Origin: Roseiarcus sp035308145
GTDB taxonomy: Bacteria; Pseudomonadota; Alphaproteobacteria; Rhizobiales; Beijerinckiaceae
Direction of reading: 5' to 3'
Assembly: GCA_035308145.1 (NCBI GenBank)
Contig: DATGHD010000127.1
Span: forward strand, 1 to 19,638
Length of the DNA stretch: 19,638 bases
The notes below the pieces were generated by a model. That model had not been told where the DNA came from. It did not search any database and saw only the letters and a program-made list of their open reading frames with translations. The translations under genes and the position numbers were made by a program. Shown here piece after piece: positions 1 to 6,104 of this stretch (position 1 is its first letter; each line of letters starts with the position of its first letter).

Positions 1-436
1 TCAGCTCGTTGTTATATTTCATATACTCGCGCACGATGCCGCGCTGGTCGTAGACGTCCTGAATCCATTGGATGAATTCGTTGCGCCCGCCCTTGAGCTC
101 GCCTTCCTGGGTGAAGGGCGAAAGGCCAGCGAAGAGAAACAGCGGCGCGCGCCCGCGCGCGGCATTGTGCACGGCGCCGCCGAGAGCCTGCGTGCCGCAT
201 TCGACATGGACGAAGACGGCCTGGGCGCGGCCGGTTAGCTGCGCAAACCCATGCGCGCAGCTCATCGCCACCATCTCGTGCGGCGAGGTCACGATTTTTG
301 GGATCGGCCGACCCGTCGCCCGCGCTTCGGCGATCGCCTCGACGAGAGCGGGATGATCGCTGCCGAAATTGGCGAATATGTAGGAGACGCCGGCTTCGCT
401 GAGAGCCTCCAGAAGCGCGGCGCTGGCGCTGGGCAT
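1..436 (-). CDS. Thiamine-diphosphate-requiring enzyme, acetolactate-synthase-like (N-terminal part, cut by window edge)
   Basis: Reading the minus strand from the ATG at 436-434 gives 145 residues that run off the window start. The protein opens like the N-terminal Pyr domain of the acetolactate synthase/benzoylformate decarboxylase superfamily: a short helix, then GVSYIFANFGSDHPAL, then SPHEMVAMSCAHGFAQLTGR. Glu54 in that last stretch is at the place of the glutamate that activates the ThDP cofactor. The segment VECGTQALGGAVHNAARGR fits the next conserved strand-helix of the domain. The substrate cannot be told from this part. The gene starts 28 bases after the MarR-type gene on the same strand, with GGGGAAA about 4 bases upstream, so the two are probably co-transcribed. 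The family call is firm; the exact reaction is unknown. Confidence 0.85.
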   Translation of the reverse strand, partial: MPSASAALLEALSEAGVSYIFANFGSDHPALVEAIAEARATGRPIPKIVTSPHEMVAMSCAHGFAQLTGRAQAVFVHVECGTQALGGAVHNAARGRAPLFLFAGLSPFTQEGELKGGRNEFIQWIQDVYDQRGIVREYMKYNNEL

Positions 437-464
437 GAAAGTTTCCCCGTCGAAAAGCGCCTCT

Positions 465-1040
465 TTAAGAGAAGGCGTCGGCGATCTTGCGCAGGAGAGC
501 GATCAGCCGCGGCTTGTCGTCGCCGACAATTTCGTCAAGGCGGCGATCATGGGCTTCGACGTGTCGCAGAAGTTCGTCGAGCTCGCTCTCGCCCGCTCTC
601 GTAAGGGACAAAGTCACGCTTCGCCGATCGCCGGAAGAAGGCCGCCGCGCGATCAGGTTTCTCGCTTGCAACGCGCGAATGAGCGGCGAGATCGTTGACT
701 TGTCGCGGCCGATCGCCCGGCCCAAAGCGCTTTGCGAAATGCCCGGGTTGAGGCGGATGACCATCAGAATCGCGAAATGACCGGGCCGGAAATCGGCCTT
801 GCCCGATCGCCGCGCAAAGGCGCGCAGCGCAAGCTCCTGCGCCAGCCGGAGATGGAAGGCGATGTAGTTGCTGAGCGGCCCAAGGTCGGCTTCGGCGGCC
901 CGCTCACCCTTCCGTCGCCTCGCAGGCTCGGCGGCGTTGCGCGGCGCGGCGCGCAACGTCCCTTTGCTTCGCCGCGCCGGCCGCCGGCCGTCGTCGCCGG
1001 GCGGCCGCTCGGCCTCACCTGGTCCGCCTTCCCCGTTCAT
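465..1040 (-). CDS. MarR-family transcriptional regulator
   Basis: A 191-residue protein. Residues from about 53 onward form a MarR-type winged helix-turn-helix: an N-terminal dimerisation helix (LSNYIAFHLRLAQELALRAF), the recognition unit (PGISQSALGRAIGRDKSTIS), the wing (ARRPSSGDRRSVTLSLT) and a C-terminal helix pair. The first 50 or so residues are Pro/Arg/Gly/Ala-rich, look disordered and are unusual for the family, so the true start may lie further in; however, the ATG at 1040 overlaps the stop of the upstream dehydrogenase remnant by ATGA, which supports it. MarR proteins usually repress their own operon in response to small aromatic or acidic ligands. The likely target is the palindrome at 1444-1457 upstream of this operon (inference). 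Confidence 0.9.
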   Translation of the reverse strand: MNGEGGPGEAERPPGDDGRRPARRSKGTLRAAPRNAAEPARRRKGERAAEADLGPLSNYIAFHLRLAQELALRAFARRSGKADFRPGHFAILMVIRLNPGISQSALGRAIGRDKSTISPLIRALQARNLIARRPSSGDRRSVTLSLTRAGESELDELLRHVEAHDRRLDEIVGDDKPRLIALLRKIADAFS

Positions 1041-1324
1041 GCGCTCATTCCGCCATCAACCATGAGAAGGGTTCCCGTCGTAAAGCTGCTTTGATCCGAT
1101 GCGAGATAGAGCGCCGCTTCCACGCTCTCGACCTTCGTAACGTCGCCTTTAATGAGCATCACGGATTCGCCGCTGAGCGCGTCTCTCGCGCGATCGAGCG
1201 CGGCTTGATTAACATCGACGAGCGTCAGCTTGGCGCCTTCCGACAAAAAGAGTTTCGCCGCCGCCATGCCGATGCTGCCGGCGCCGCCCGTCATCAGGCA
1301 AACTTTATCGGATAGCCTCGCAAC
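1037..1324 (-). pseudogene. Short-chain dehydrogenase/reductase remnant with internal deletion
   Basis: The readable frame holds the classical SDR beginning (RLSDKVCLMTGGAGSIG, the glycine-rich NAD(P)-binding loop; then LTLVDVN and LIKGDVTKVESVEA) and joins it directly to the classical SDR end (ALYLASDQSSFTTGTLLMVDGGMSA). The middle, normally about 150 residues with the NNAG motif and the Ser-Tyr-Lys catalytic residues, is missing. The join is in frame, so there is still an open frame of 85 codons from the internal ATG at 1294. That ATG is the Met inside LMTGG, too late for a normal SDR, and I find no ATG, GTG or TTG at the expected place: the frame upstream to about 1440 has no ATG and the codon before RLSDK is GCG. 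It cannot be an active enzyme. Its 3' end overlaps the MarR start by 4 bases. Confidence 0.85.
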
Positions 1325-1353
1325 GGCGGTCCGTCCCCTTCGGTTCCCAGTGC

Positions 1354-1415
1354 GACCGCGGCCGATGGGAGGCTGATCCCGCGGCTTCGCCGTCCGCGGT
1401 CGGCCCGGCCCATCG
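1354..1415. repeat. Interleaved inverted repeats in the operon leader
   Basis: GACCGCGG at 1354-1361 pairs perfectly with CCGCGGTC at 1394-1401, and CGATGGG at 1363-1369 pairs perfectly with CCCATCG at 1409-1415. The two pairs are interleaved, so they could form alternative hairpins or a pseudoknot but not two nested stems. The site lies between the MarR-type palindrome and the SDR remnant, in what would be the operon leader. No known riboswitch or leader is recognised. Such GC-rich complementarity can arise by chance. Confidence 0.4.
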
Positions 1416-1443
1416 TTACCAGCCCGGGCGCATTTCGCAACTA

Positions 1444-1457
1444 GTTTGATACCAAAC
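1444..1457. promoter_or_regulatory. Putative MarR-type operator
   Basis: GTTTGATACCAAAC has perfect 5-base arms (GTTTG/CAAAC) around ATAC and lies in an AT-rich island inside GC-rich DNA. The size and TTTGAT-like arms fit operators of MarR regulators of aromatic and organic-acid pathways. It sits about 150 bases upstream of the SDR-MarR-ThDP operon on the minus strand, a sensible place for autoregulation. On the minus strand TATCAA within the site could double as a -10 element. The assignment is inferred from position and shape. Confidence 0.5.
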
Positions 1458-1585
1458 GTTATTTGCGCCGGCGCCTTGCCGTCGTGAAGCGTCGGGAGCT
1501 GGCGCGGAGACGCCGAAATAAGTTTGCTGAGCGGATTTCTGAAGCGCTTTCGCCGCCGCTCATCGTCGTGCTAAGGGGACCTTGC

Positions 1586-1659
1586 GCGGGTGTAGCTCAA
1601 TGGTAGAGCAGCAGCCTTCCAAGCTGAATACGAGGGTTCGATTCCCTTCACCCGCTCCA
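1586..1659 (+). tRNA. tRNA-Gly (anticodon TCC)
   Basis: A complete 74-base cloverleaf. The acceptor stem GCGGGTG pairs with CACCCGC, the D arm is GCTC-AATGGTA-GAGC, the anticodon stem GCAGC/GCTG(A) holds the loop CTTCCAA with anticodon TCC, and the T arm is AGGGTTCGATTCCCT. The discriminator base is T and the CCA end (1657-1659) is encoded. It reads GGA codons. It stands alone in the gap between the SDR-MarR operon and the converging ClpP-like gene. Confidence 0.97.
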
Positions 1660-1770
1660 GAATATAAGACGCCGATTGTGTCACGCTGTCGTCACAGCTT
1701 GTGGCTGCGCCAACCCCAATCTGTTGCAAGCCCTTCAGAGAAATCCGTTGTCGGGCGGCGTCGTTTTCTT

Positions 1771-1809
1771 ATCGCGCTCGCTGACGAGATCGGCGGCGGC
1801 GAGCGCGAT
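1771..1809. terminator. Strong hairpin between tRNA-Gly and the converging ClpP-like gene
   Basis: ATCGCGCTCGC (1771-1781) pairs perfectly over 11 bases with GCGAGCGCGAT (1799-1809) around a 17-base GC-rich loop. It lies 28 bases beyond the stop codon at 1838-1840 of the minus-strand ClpP-like gene and also downstream of the tRNA. On neither strand is it followed by a proper U tract, so it is not a textbook intrinsic terminator. It may protect a 3' end or assist termination from both sides. Confidence 0.5.
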
Positions 1810-1837
1810 CTCAAAAGCGGCCGAGGGTGCTAAAGCG

Positions 1838-2902
1838 CTAGCGCGAGCGGGCCCATCCGCCAGTCAATCGATTGGCGTCCCTGAGCTCGCTTTCGGTCAT
1901 GCGAGTGGAAACGAGATCGCGCGCCCTTGCTGCGAGGGCTCGCTCGCTCTCGCTTGCATAGGTGCTCGCTGCGATGGAGAGCCACATATAGGCTCGCTCC
2001 AAATCTTGCGGAACGCCCCGGCCCAGGGCGAAGGCGACGCCGAGGTCCAGTTGCGCGGCGGGGACGCCCTTTTCGGCGGCGCGCTGAAACCATTTGGCGG
2101 CCTCGCCATAGTCTTGCGCAACGCCGCGCCCTGCGTAGTACATCTCGCCGAGGTTATACTGCGACGCCGCATCGCCTTCCGCAGCGAGCTGTCGCCATGT
2201 GCTGAAGGCCAGCGCATAGTCGCCTCGCGCCGCCCAGCGCAACGCGTCCTCCTTCAGACCGGATCGCAATTGTCGCGCAAGCGACTCGCCTTCTTCGGCG
2301 TTAGCGCCGAGCCCTGTCGAGGCTTGCGTTGGAACGCCCGTCATTGTGGCGCCCATGCTCTTCAGCTCTTCCGACGTGAGCCAGGCGATTCTGTCGGGAG
2401 CGGTCGTCAGCATCATATCGGTAATTTCCGATGGGACGCCGAGCTCGCTGCTGATGTGCGCCATTATTCGCGTTGCCGAGCGGGCCTCCTCTGTCGTCTT
2501 GCCAGAAATATCTGCAACGCCATGTACGCCGACGAGGCTGTTGTAATCGGCAAATTTCGGATTGCCCGCCGAGAACGCGAGGAGACATGCAGAGGCGCAG
2601 ATGGCGCCCGACTCGACGCTCGTTGCGATCGGCCCATGCTGGCGAATGAGCCGCGCCAGGGCGATGCCGCCAAGAAGATTGCCGCCGTGCGAATCGAGCC
2701 GCAACGCGTGGAGCGTCTGCCCGTCCTCGTCGATGGCGCCGATCAGAGCCTCAAGGGAATCAGCATCCTCCAAGGCGATGTCGCCACGAAGCACGATCTC
2801 GGCGCCGCCTTCCGTCGCCTGCCTGGTCAGGGTCGCCGCGTCGGCGCCGAACGCCGCGAGAATCATTGCGGCTGCGACGAAAACCCGTGGAGCGCACGGC
2901 AT
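1838..2902 (-). CDS. Exported ClpP-like (COG3904-type) protein with C-terminal Sel1 repeats
   Basis: A 354-residue protein. The ATG at 2902 is preceded by GGAGG at 4 bases and gives a good Sec signal peptide (PRVFVAAAMILAAFGADA), so the longer open frame reaching to 3238 is rejected. Residues about 30-200 match the periplasmic ClpP/crotonase-fold family: LRLDSHGGN (69-75) as oxyanion loop, GAICASACLLAF with Ser104 at the nucleophile position, and GVHGV with His127 at the catalytic histidine position. Cys102 and Cys106 flank the serine. From about residue 235 there are two Sel1-like (TPR-type) repeats, AASQYNLGEMYYAGRGVAQD and AAQLDLGVAFALGRGVPQD, which usually bind proteins. The gene starts 20 bases after gspO and is probably the third gene of the gspD operon. 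Protease activity is inferred from the fold; it could be a scaffold or a quality-control factor for secretion. Confidence 0.82.
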   Translation of the reverse strand: MPCAPRVFVAAAMILAAFGADAATLTRQATEGGAEIVLRGDIALEDADSLEALIGAIDEDGQTLHALRLDSHGGNLLGGIALARLIRQHGPIATSVESGAICASACLLAFSAGNPKFADYNSLVGVHGVADISGKTTEEARSATRIMAHISSELGVPSEITDMMLTTAPDRIAWLTSEELKSMGATMTGVPTQASTGLGANAEEGESLARQLRSGLKEDALRWAARGDYALAFSTWRQLAAEGDAASQYNLGEMYYAGRGVAQDYGEAAKWFQRAAEKGVPAAQLDLGVAFALGRGVPQDLERAYMWLSIAASTYASESERALAARARDLVSTRMTESELRDANRLTGGWARSR

Positions 2903-2922
2903 GCCGCCTCCAAAGATGAGAC

Positions 2923-3516
2923 TCAGCCGCGCAAAGCGCTCGCGAAGTAGGCGAGCCAAAGCGCGGGGCATAGAAAGGCGCCAAACGGAACTTTCATGTC
3001 GTTGATCGATTCTGTGCGTCGGCGCGCGAGAACCACCGCTATCGCCGCCGCCGCCGCGAGAGCGAAGCAGATCGGAATGAAATCGGCTGGGAGCCATGCG
3101 CCGATTGCTCCTGCAAGCTTGACATCGCCGAGCCCGAGGCCTTCGCGCCCCCGAAGGCGCATGTAAATCCGGCGAAGGCAGAACAGCGCTAAGGCCGTCC
3201 CCGCGGCGCCGAGGGCGGCGGCGAGCCCGCCGCTCCATGGTCCTTCGGCGCTCAAGCAGGCGGCGGCGACCAAACCGCAGATGATCGCGCCGTAGGTTAC
3301 GAGATCGGGCAGGAGCAGCGTGCGCGCGTCAATGTCGGCGCCGGCGATCATCAGGGCGCCCAGCAATGTGGAGGCGATCGCCGCCGGCGCCGCGAGGAAA
3401 CCAAAGGACAAAAGCGCCGCCACGACGGATCCCAGGAGGAAAACGAAAACATTCGGCCGGAGGCTCGCGGCGCCCGCCAGCATCTCGACATCAGTGTCGG
3501 ATCTCGCCTCGATCAT
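2923..3516 (-). CDS. gspO: Prepilin peptidase (GspO/PilD-type, A24 family, peptidase domain only)
   Basis: A 197-residue, strongly hydrophobic inner-membrane protein with about six membrane segments. It carries both aspartates of the A24 aspartic peptidases: Asp63 in DIDARTLLLPD (61-71) and Asp131 in GLGLGDVKLAG. It should cleave the leader peptides of the five pseudopilins encoded on the other arm, on the cytoplasmic side after the conserved glycine. At 197 residues it lacks the N-terminal cytoplasmic domain with two CxxC pairs found in the usual bifunctional PilD/GspO of about 270-290 residues, which also methylates the new N-terminus. Its ATG overlaps the gspD stop as ATGA, so it is translationally coupled. 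Linkage to gspD favours GspO over a Tad-type CpaA. Confidence 0.9.
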   Translation of the reverse strand: MIEARSDTDVEMLAGAASLRPNVFVFLLGSVVAALLSFGFLAAPAAIASTLLGALMIAGADIDARTLLLPDLVTYGAIICGLVAAACLSAEGPWSGGLAAALGAAGTALALFCLRRIYMRLRGREGLGLGDVKLAGAIGAWLPADFIPICFALAAAAAIAVVLARRRTESINDMKVPFGAFLCPALWLAYFASALRG

Positions 3517-5858
3517 CGCGTGTTCACGATCGGGGCGGGGCCGCTCAATACGCCGACGCCGGAGACCACGGATCCGCCGCTGCGCATTGTATCCAGACGC
3601 GAGCGAAATTCCTCCGCCACCGCTTGCGCATCGATACTGTTCTCAACGATTCTCGGGCTGACAAAGACGATGATCTCGGTGCGCATCTTGCTGTTGTTGG
3701 TGCTGCCGAAGAGATCGCCTAGGAAACGGATTTGACGAAGAACGGGAACTCCCGTCTGGGTCCTGTCGTCTTCCTCGCTGATGAGGCCCCCGAGTAGGAC
3801 AGTCTGGCCGCTATTGACTTCAACCGTCGAGTGCACGCGCCGCTCAGAGAGCGTCGGGTTCAGATTTGTCGTGCCGGTCGCCGAGATTCCGCCAACGACG
3901 CCTGAAACCTCCTGGTCCATCTCCAGCTGAACCTCCCCGTTCGAATGAACGTGGGGCAAGACCTTGAGGATGATTCCAGTGTCTTGATAAGTGGTGGTGT
4001 TGACCACGGTGTTTTGCGCCGAAAGCACCGTGGCGGACCCGGTCGAAATCGGAATCGAATCGCCGACTTGAAGAAAGGCGGGTTGACTGTCGCTGACGAC
4101 GAGCGAGGGAGCGGAGAGGACTTTTACGCTCGTCAAGCTGGACAGCGCGCTGAGAACAATCTTTGGGGACGTCGCCGATCCGAGCACCGCGTTGAAGCCC
4201 GGAACGCTTGCGCCGATCGACGTCGAGGTCGTCGAGTTGGTGAGCGAAAGGGAGCCGACGTGATTTGCTAAAAAGTACTGGACTCCATACTGGAGCGCGT
4301 CGGTCAGCGTGACCTCGGCAATCGTCGCGTCGATCGCGACCTGAAATTGCGGCCGATCGAGCGTGCGGATCGAACGCTCGATGACTTTATAGTCTTCCTC
4401 GTTCGAGTAGACGACGATCGAATTGTTGCCGGAGTCCGCGGTGATGCGGACGCTCTGGAACACGCCGCGCGGCAGACTCCCGAACGCCGCGGCGAGGTCG
4501 GACGCGGGCGATTTTCCGTCCGATTTCTCGTCGGCAAAGTTGTCGAACGAGGCGGCGCCTTTGCCGCCATTGGAGCTTCCGCCGCTGGTGATCGAGCCGC
4601 TTGATTGCGAGTTTGCGCCGGCGGCCGAACCATTTGAGCTGTTGGCGTTGCCGCCAAAGGCGCTTCCGGTGTTGATCGAATCCAGCCGCGATTGTCCGGG
4701 ATTCGCCCCGGGGGCGAGCGGGTTCGCGCCGGCCTCCGCCGCCCCGCTCGCGCTGCGGCCAACGAAAATGTCGTTGAGAATTTTGGCGACCTTCGCAGCG
4801 TTGCCGTGCTCGAGCCGGTAGATGCGCACCGTCGTCCCGGTCATGTCCTCTCGATCGAGCCGTTTGACCCATTGGGTCGTCTCATCGAGGAACTTTCGAT
4901 TATGCGTCACCGCCATGACCGCGTTCATTCGGGCGATCGGCTGAAAATTGACCAAGCCTTGGCCCTGGCCGCCGTCCTGAGTGTCGAAGACGCGTTCGAG
5001 CTCGTGAATCATCGTATCAGGCGAGGTCGCCTTCAACGGGTATATGCCGACCGATTGATTCTTCAACCATTCGACGTCGAAGCTGGCGATCATCTCCAGC
5101 GCGTTCTGGCGCTCTGTCGCCGTGCCCTGGATCATCAGCAAGTTTCTCGCCGCATCCGCGCGTATCGCCCCCGGTCTTGCGAGAAAGTTCTCCGCCGTCT
5201 TCGCGATCGTCGCAGCAGACGCGTAACGCAGCGGCACGATTGTGACGCCGAACCCCGGCTCCTGCGCCGTCAGGTTGACGCCGCCCGCCCCCGTCGCCTC
5301 GGGGAGCGGCACGATCTTCACAAGACCGCCTTCCCGAACGATCGCCGCATTCGACATGCGGAGCACGCTTTCAAACGCGGCCAGCAGATCCTTCTTCGGT
5401 ATCGGCGAGGCCGAGGCGATCGTCACTGCGCCTTGAACGCGCGGGTCGACGACGACGTTCAACCCAAGCTTGTCGACGACGATCGTCCGCGCGACCGTCG
5501 CGATGTCGGCGTTCTCAAAATTGACTTCGACCCCCGCTTGATCGCCGGCCGCGCCCTGGCTCGGCGCATCGCCCGCCGGATCAGCCGCGCGAGCCGCATC
5601 CGTCGTCCCAACGCCAGGGAACAATTGCGGCGCGCCGAGAGCGCCGCCGAGGGGCTGGGTTCCGAAGCCTCTGGAAGGCGGAAAGCGCGCCGTCAGATTG
5701 GCGTTGCGTATCGGGTCGACAGTGTCCCCCGGTCCGACTCCCCCCATTTCGCCAGGAGAAGAGCAGCCGATCAGGCAGAAACACAGCGCCAACGAGACGC
5801 AATCATGCCGAACTCGCGGCGCAGCGCGCCAGCGTTGGACCCAACGCACTACCTCCAC
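3513..5858 (-). CDS. gspD: Type II secretion outer-membrane secretin GspD (lipoprotein)
   Basis: A 781-residue secretin that should form the outer-membrane channel. The N-terminus has a lipobox (LIGC, Cys32, followed by Ser), so it is probably lipidated and sent to the outer membrane. Residues about 110-188 form the N0 domain (VEVNFENADIATVARTIV), 203-345 the N1 and N2 repeats, and 343-505 an N3 domain split by a long Ser/Gly/Asn/Ala-rich insert (about 371-450). The secretin core covers about 505-740 and includes VKVLSAPSLVVSD, VNSGQTVLLGGL, GVPVLRQIRFLGDLFG and TEIIVFVSPRIV. The start is a GTG at 5858; a second GTG at 5849 is also possible, and no ATG precedes the lipobox in frame. The short tail after about 740 has no clear pilotin-binding S-domain, which fits self-targeting by lipidation. 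It begins the minus arm, divergent from gspE. Confidence 0.95.
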   Translation of the reverse strand: MEVVRWVQRWRAAPRVRHDCVSLALCFCLIGCSSPGEMGGVGPGDTVDPIRNANLTARFPPSRGFGTQPLGGALGAPQLFPGVGTTDAARAADPAGDAPSQGAAGDQAGVEVNFENADIATVARTIVVDKLGLNVVVDPRVQGAVTIASASPIPKKDLLAAFESVLRMSNAAIVREGGLVKIVPLPEATGAGGVNLTAQEPGFGVTIVPLRYASAATIAKTAENFLARPGAIRADAARNLLMIQGTATERQNALEMIASFDVEWLKNQSVGIYPLKATSPDTMIHELERVFDTQDGGQGQGLVNFQPIARMNAVMAVTHNRKFLDETTQWVKRLDREDMTGTTVRIYRLEHGNAAKVAKILNDIFVGRSASGAAEAGANPLAPGANPGQSRLDSINTGSAFGGNANSSNGSAAGANSQSSGSITSGGSSNGGKGAASFDNFADEKSDGKSPASDLAAAFGSLPRGVFQSVRITADSGNNSIVVYSNEEDYKVIERSIRTLDRPQFQVAIDATIAEVTLTDALQYGVQYFLANHVGSLSLTNSTTSTSIGASVPGFNAVLGSATSPKIVLSALSSLTSVKVLSAPSLVVSDSQPAFLQVGDSIPISTGSATVLSAQNTVVNTTTYQDTGIILKVLPHVHSNGEVQLEMDQEVSGVVGGISATGTTNLNPTLSERRVHSTVEVNSGQTVLLGGLISEEDDRTQTGVPVLRQIRFLGDLFGSTNNSKMRTEIIVFVSPRIVENSIDAQAVAEEFRSRLDTMRSGGSVVSGVGVLSGPAPIVNTR

Positions 5859-6104
5859 TCCGTCAAAGGTACACGGCGCAATAATCCGGCGATCGTCGCC
5901 TCAATAGAGGTCCCACGATAACGCCGTCACAAGGTCGGCGAACCCACTGTCGGCGGTATTTGCTACAGCGCTATGACGTTAAGACAACGGTCATGTCACA
6001 TTCGACATAAGCCGCATTCGCAGGAAAGTTCATCCTTGTTTGCCGCTCTCAGCGTTGATAGCTTTTGAAGCCGCCTCTTGTGGCTCACATTCGGATGACA
6101 CGCG
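5859..6104. promoter_or_regulatory. Divergent gspD / gspE promoter region
   Basis: This 246-base gap separates the two T2SS arms and must hold the promoters for both. It is richer in A/T than its surroundings at about 5970-6070. Two inverted repeats are seen: ATGACGTT...AACGGTCAT at 5973-5994 (one-base bulge) and ATGTC-ACATTC-GACAT at 5993-6008, sharing the bases at 5993-5994. They could be binding sites for one regulator acting on both arms. I cannot fix -35/-10 boxes with confidence. No gene is seen in it. Confidence 0.55.

Noticed and set aside
1676..2950. 424-codon plus-strand open frame
   Set aside because: It lies antisense to the ClpP-like/Sel1 gene, has the Arg/Cys-rich make-up of a shadow frame in GC-rich DNA and matches no family. 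The minus-strand gene has a signal peptide, motifs and a ribosome site.
2903..3238. N-terminal extension of the ClpP-like protein to 3238
   Set aside because: It would overlap most of gspO in another frame and bury a good signal peptide that follows GGAGG and ATG at 2902.
4692..5921. 409-codon plus-strand open frame
   Set aside because: Antisense to gspD, Arg-rich throughout and without recognisable motifs; gspD is unmistakable on the other strand.
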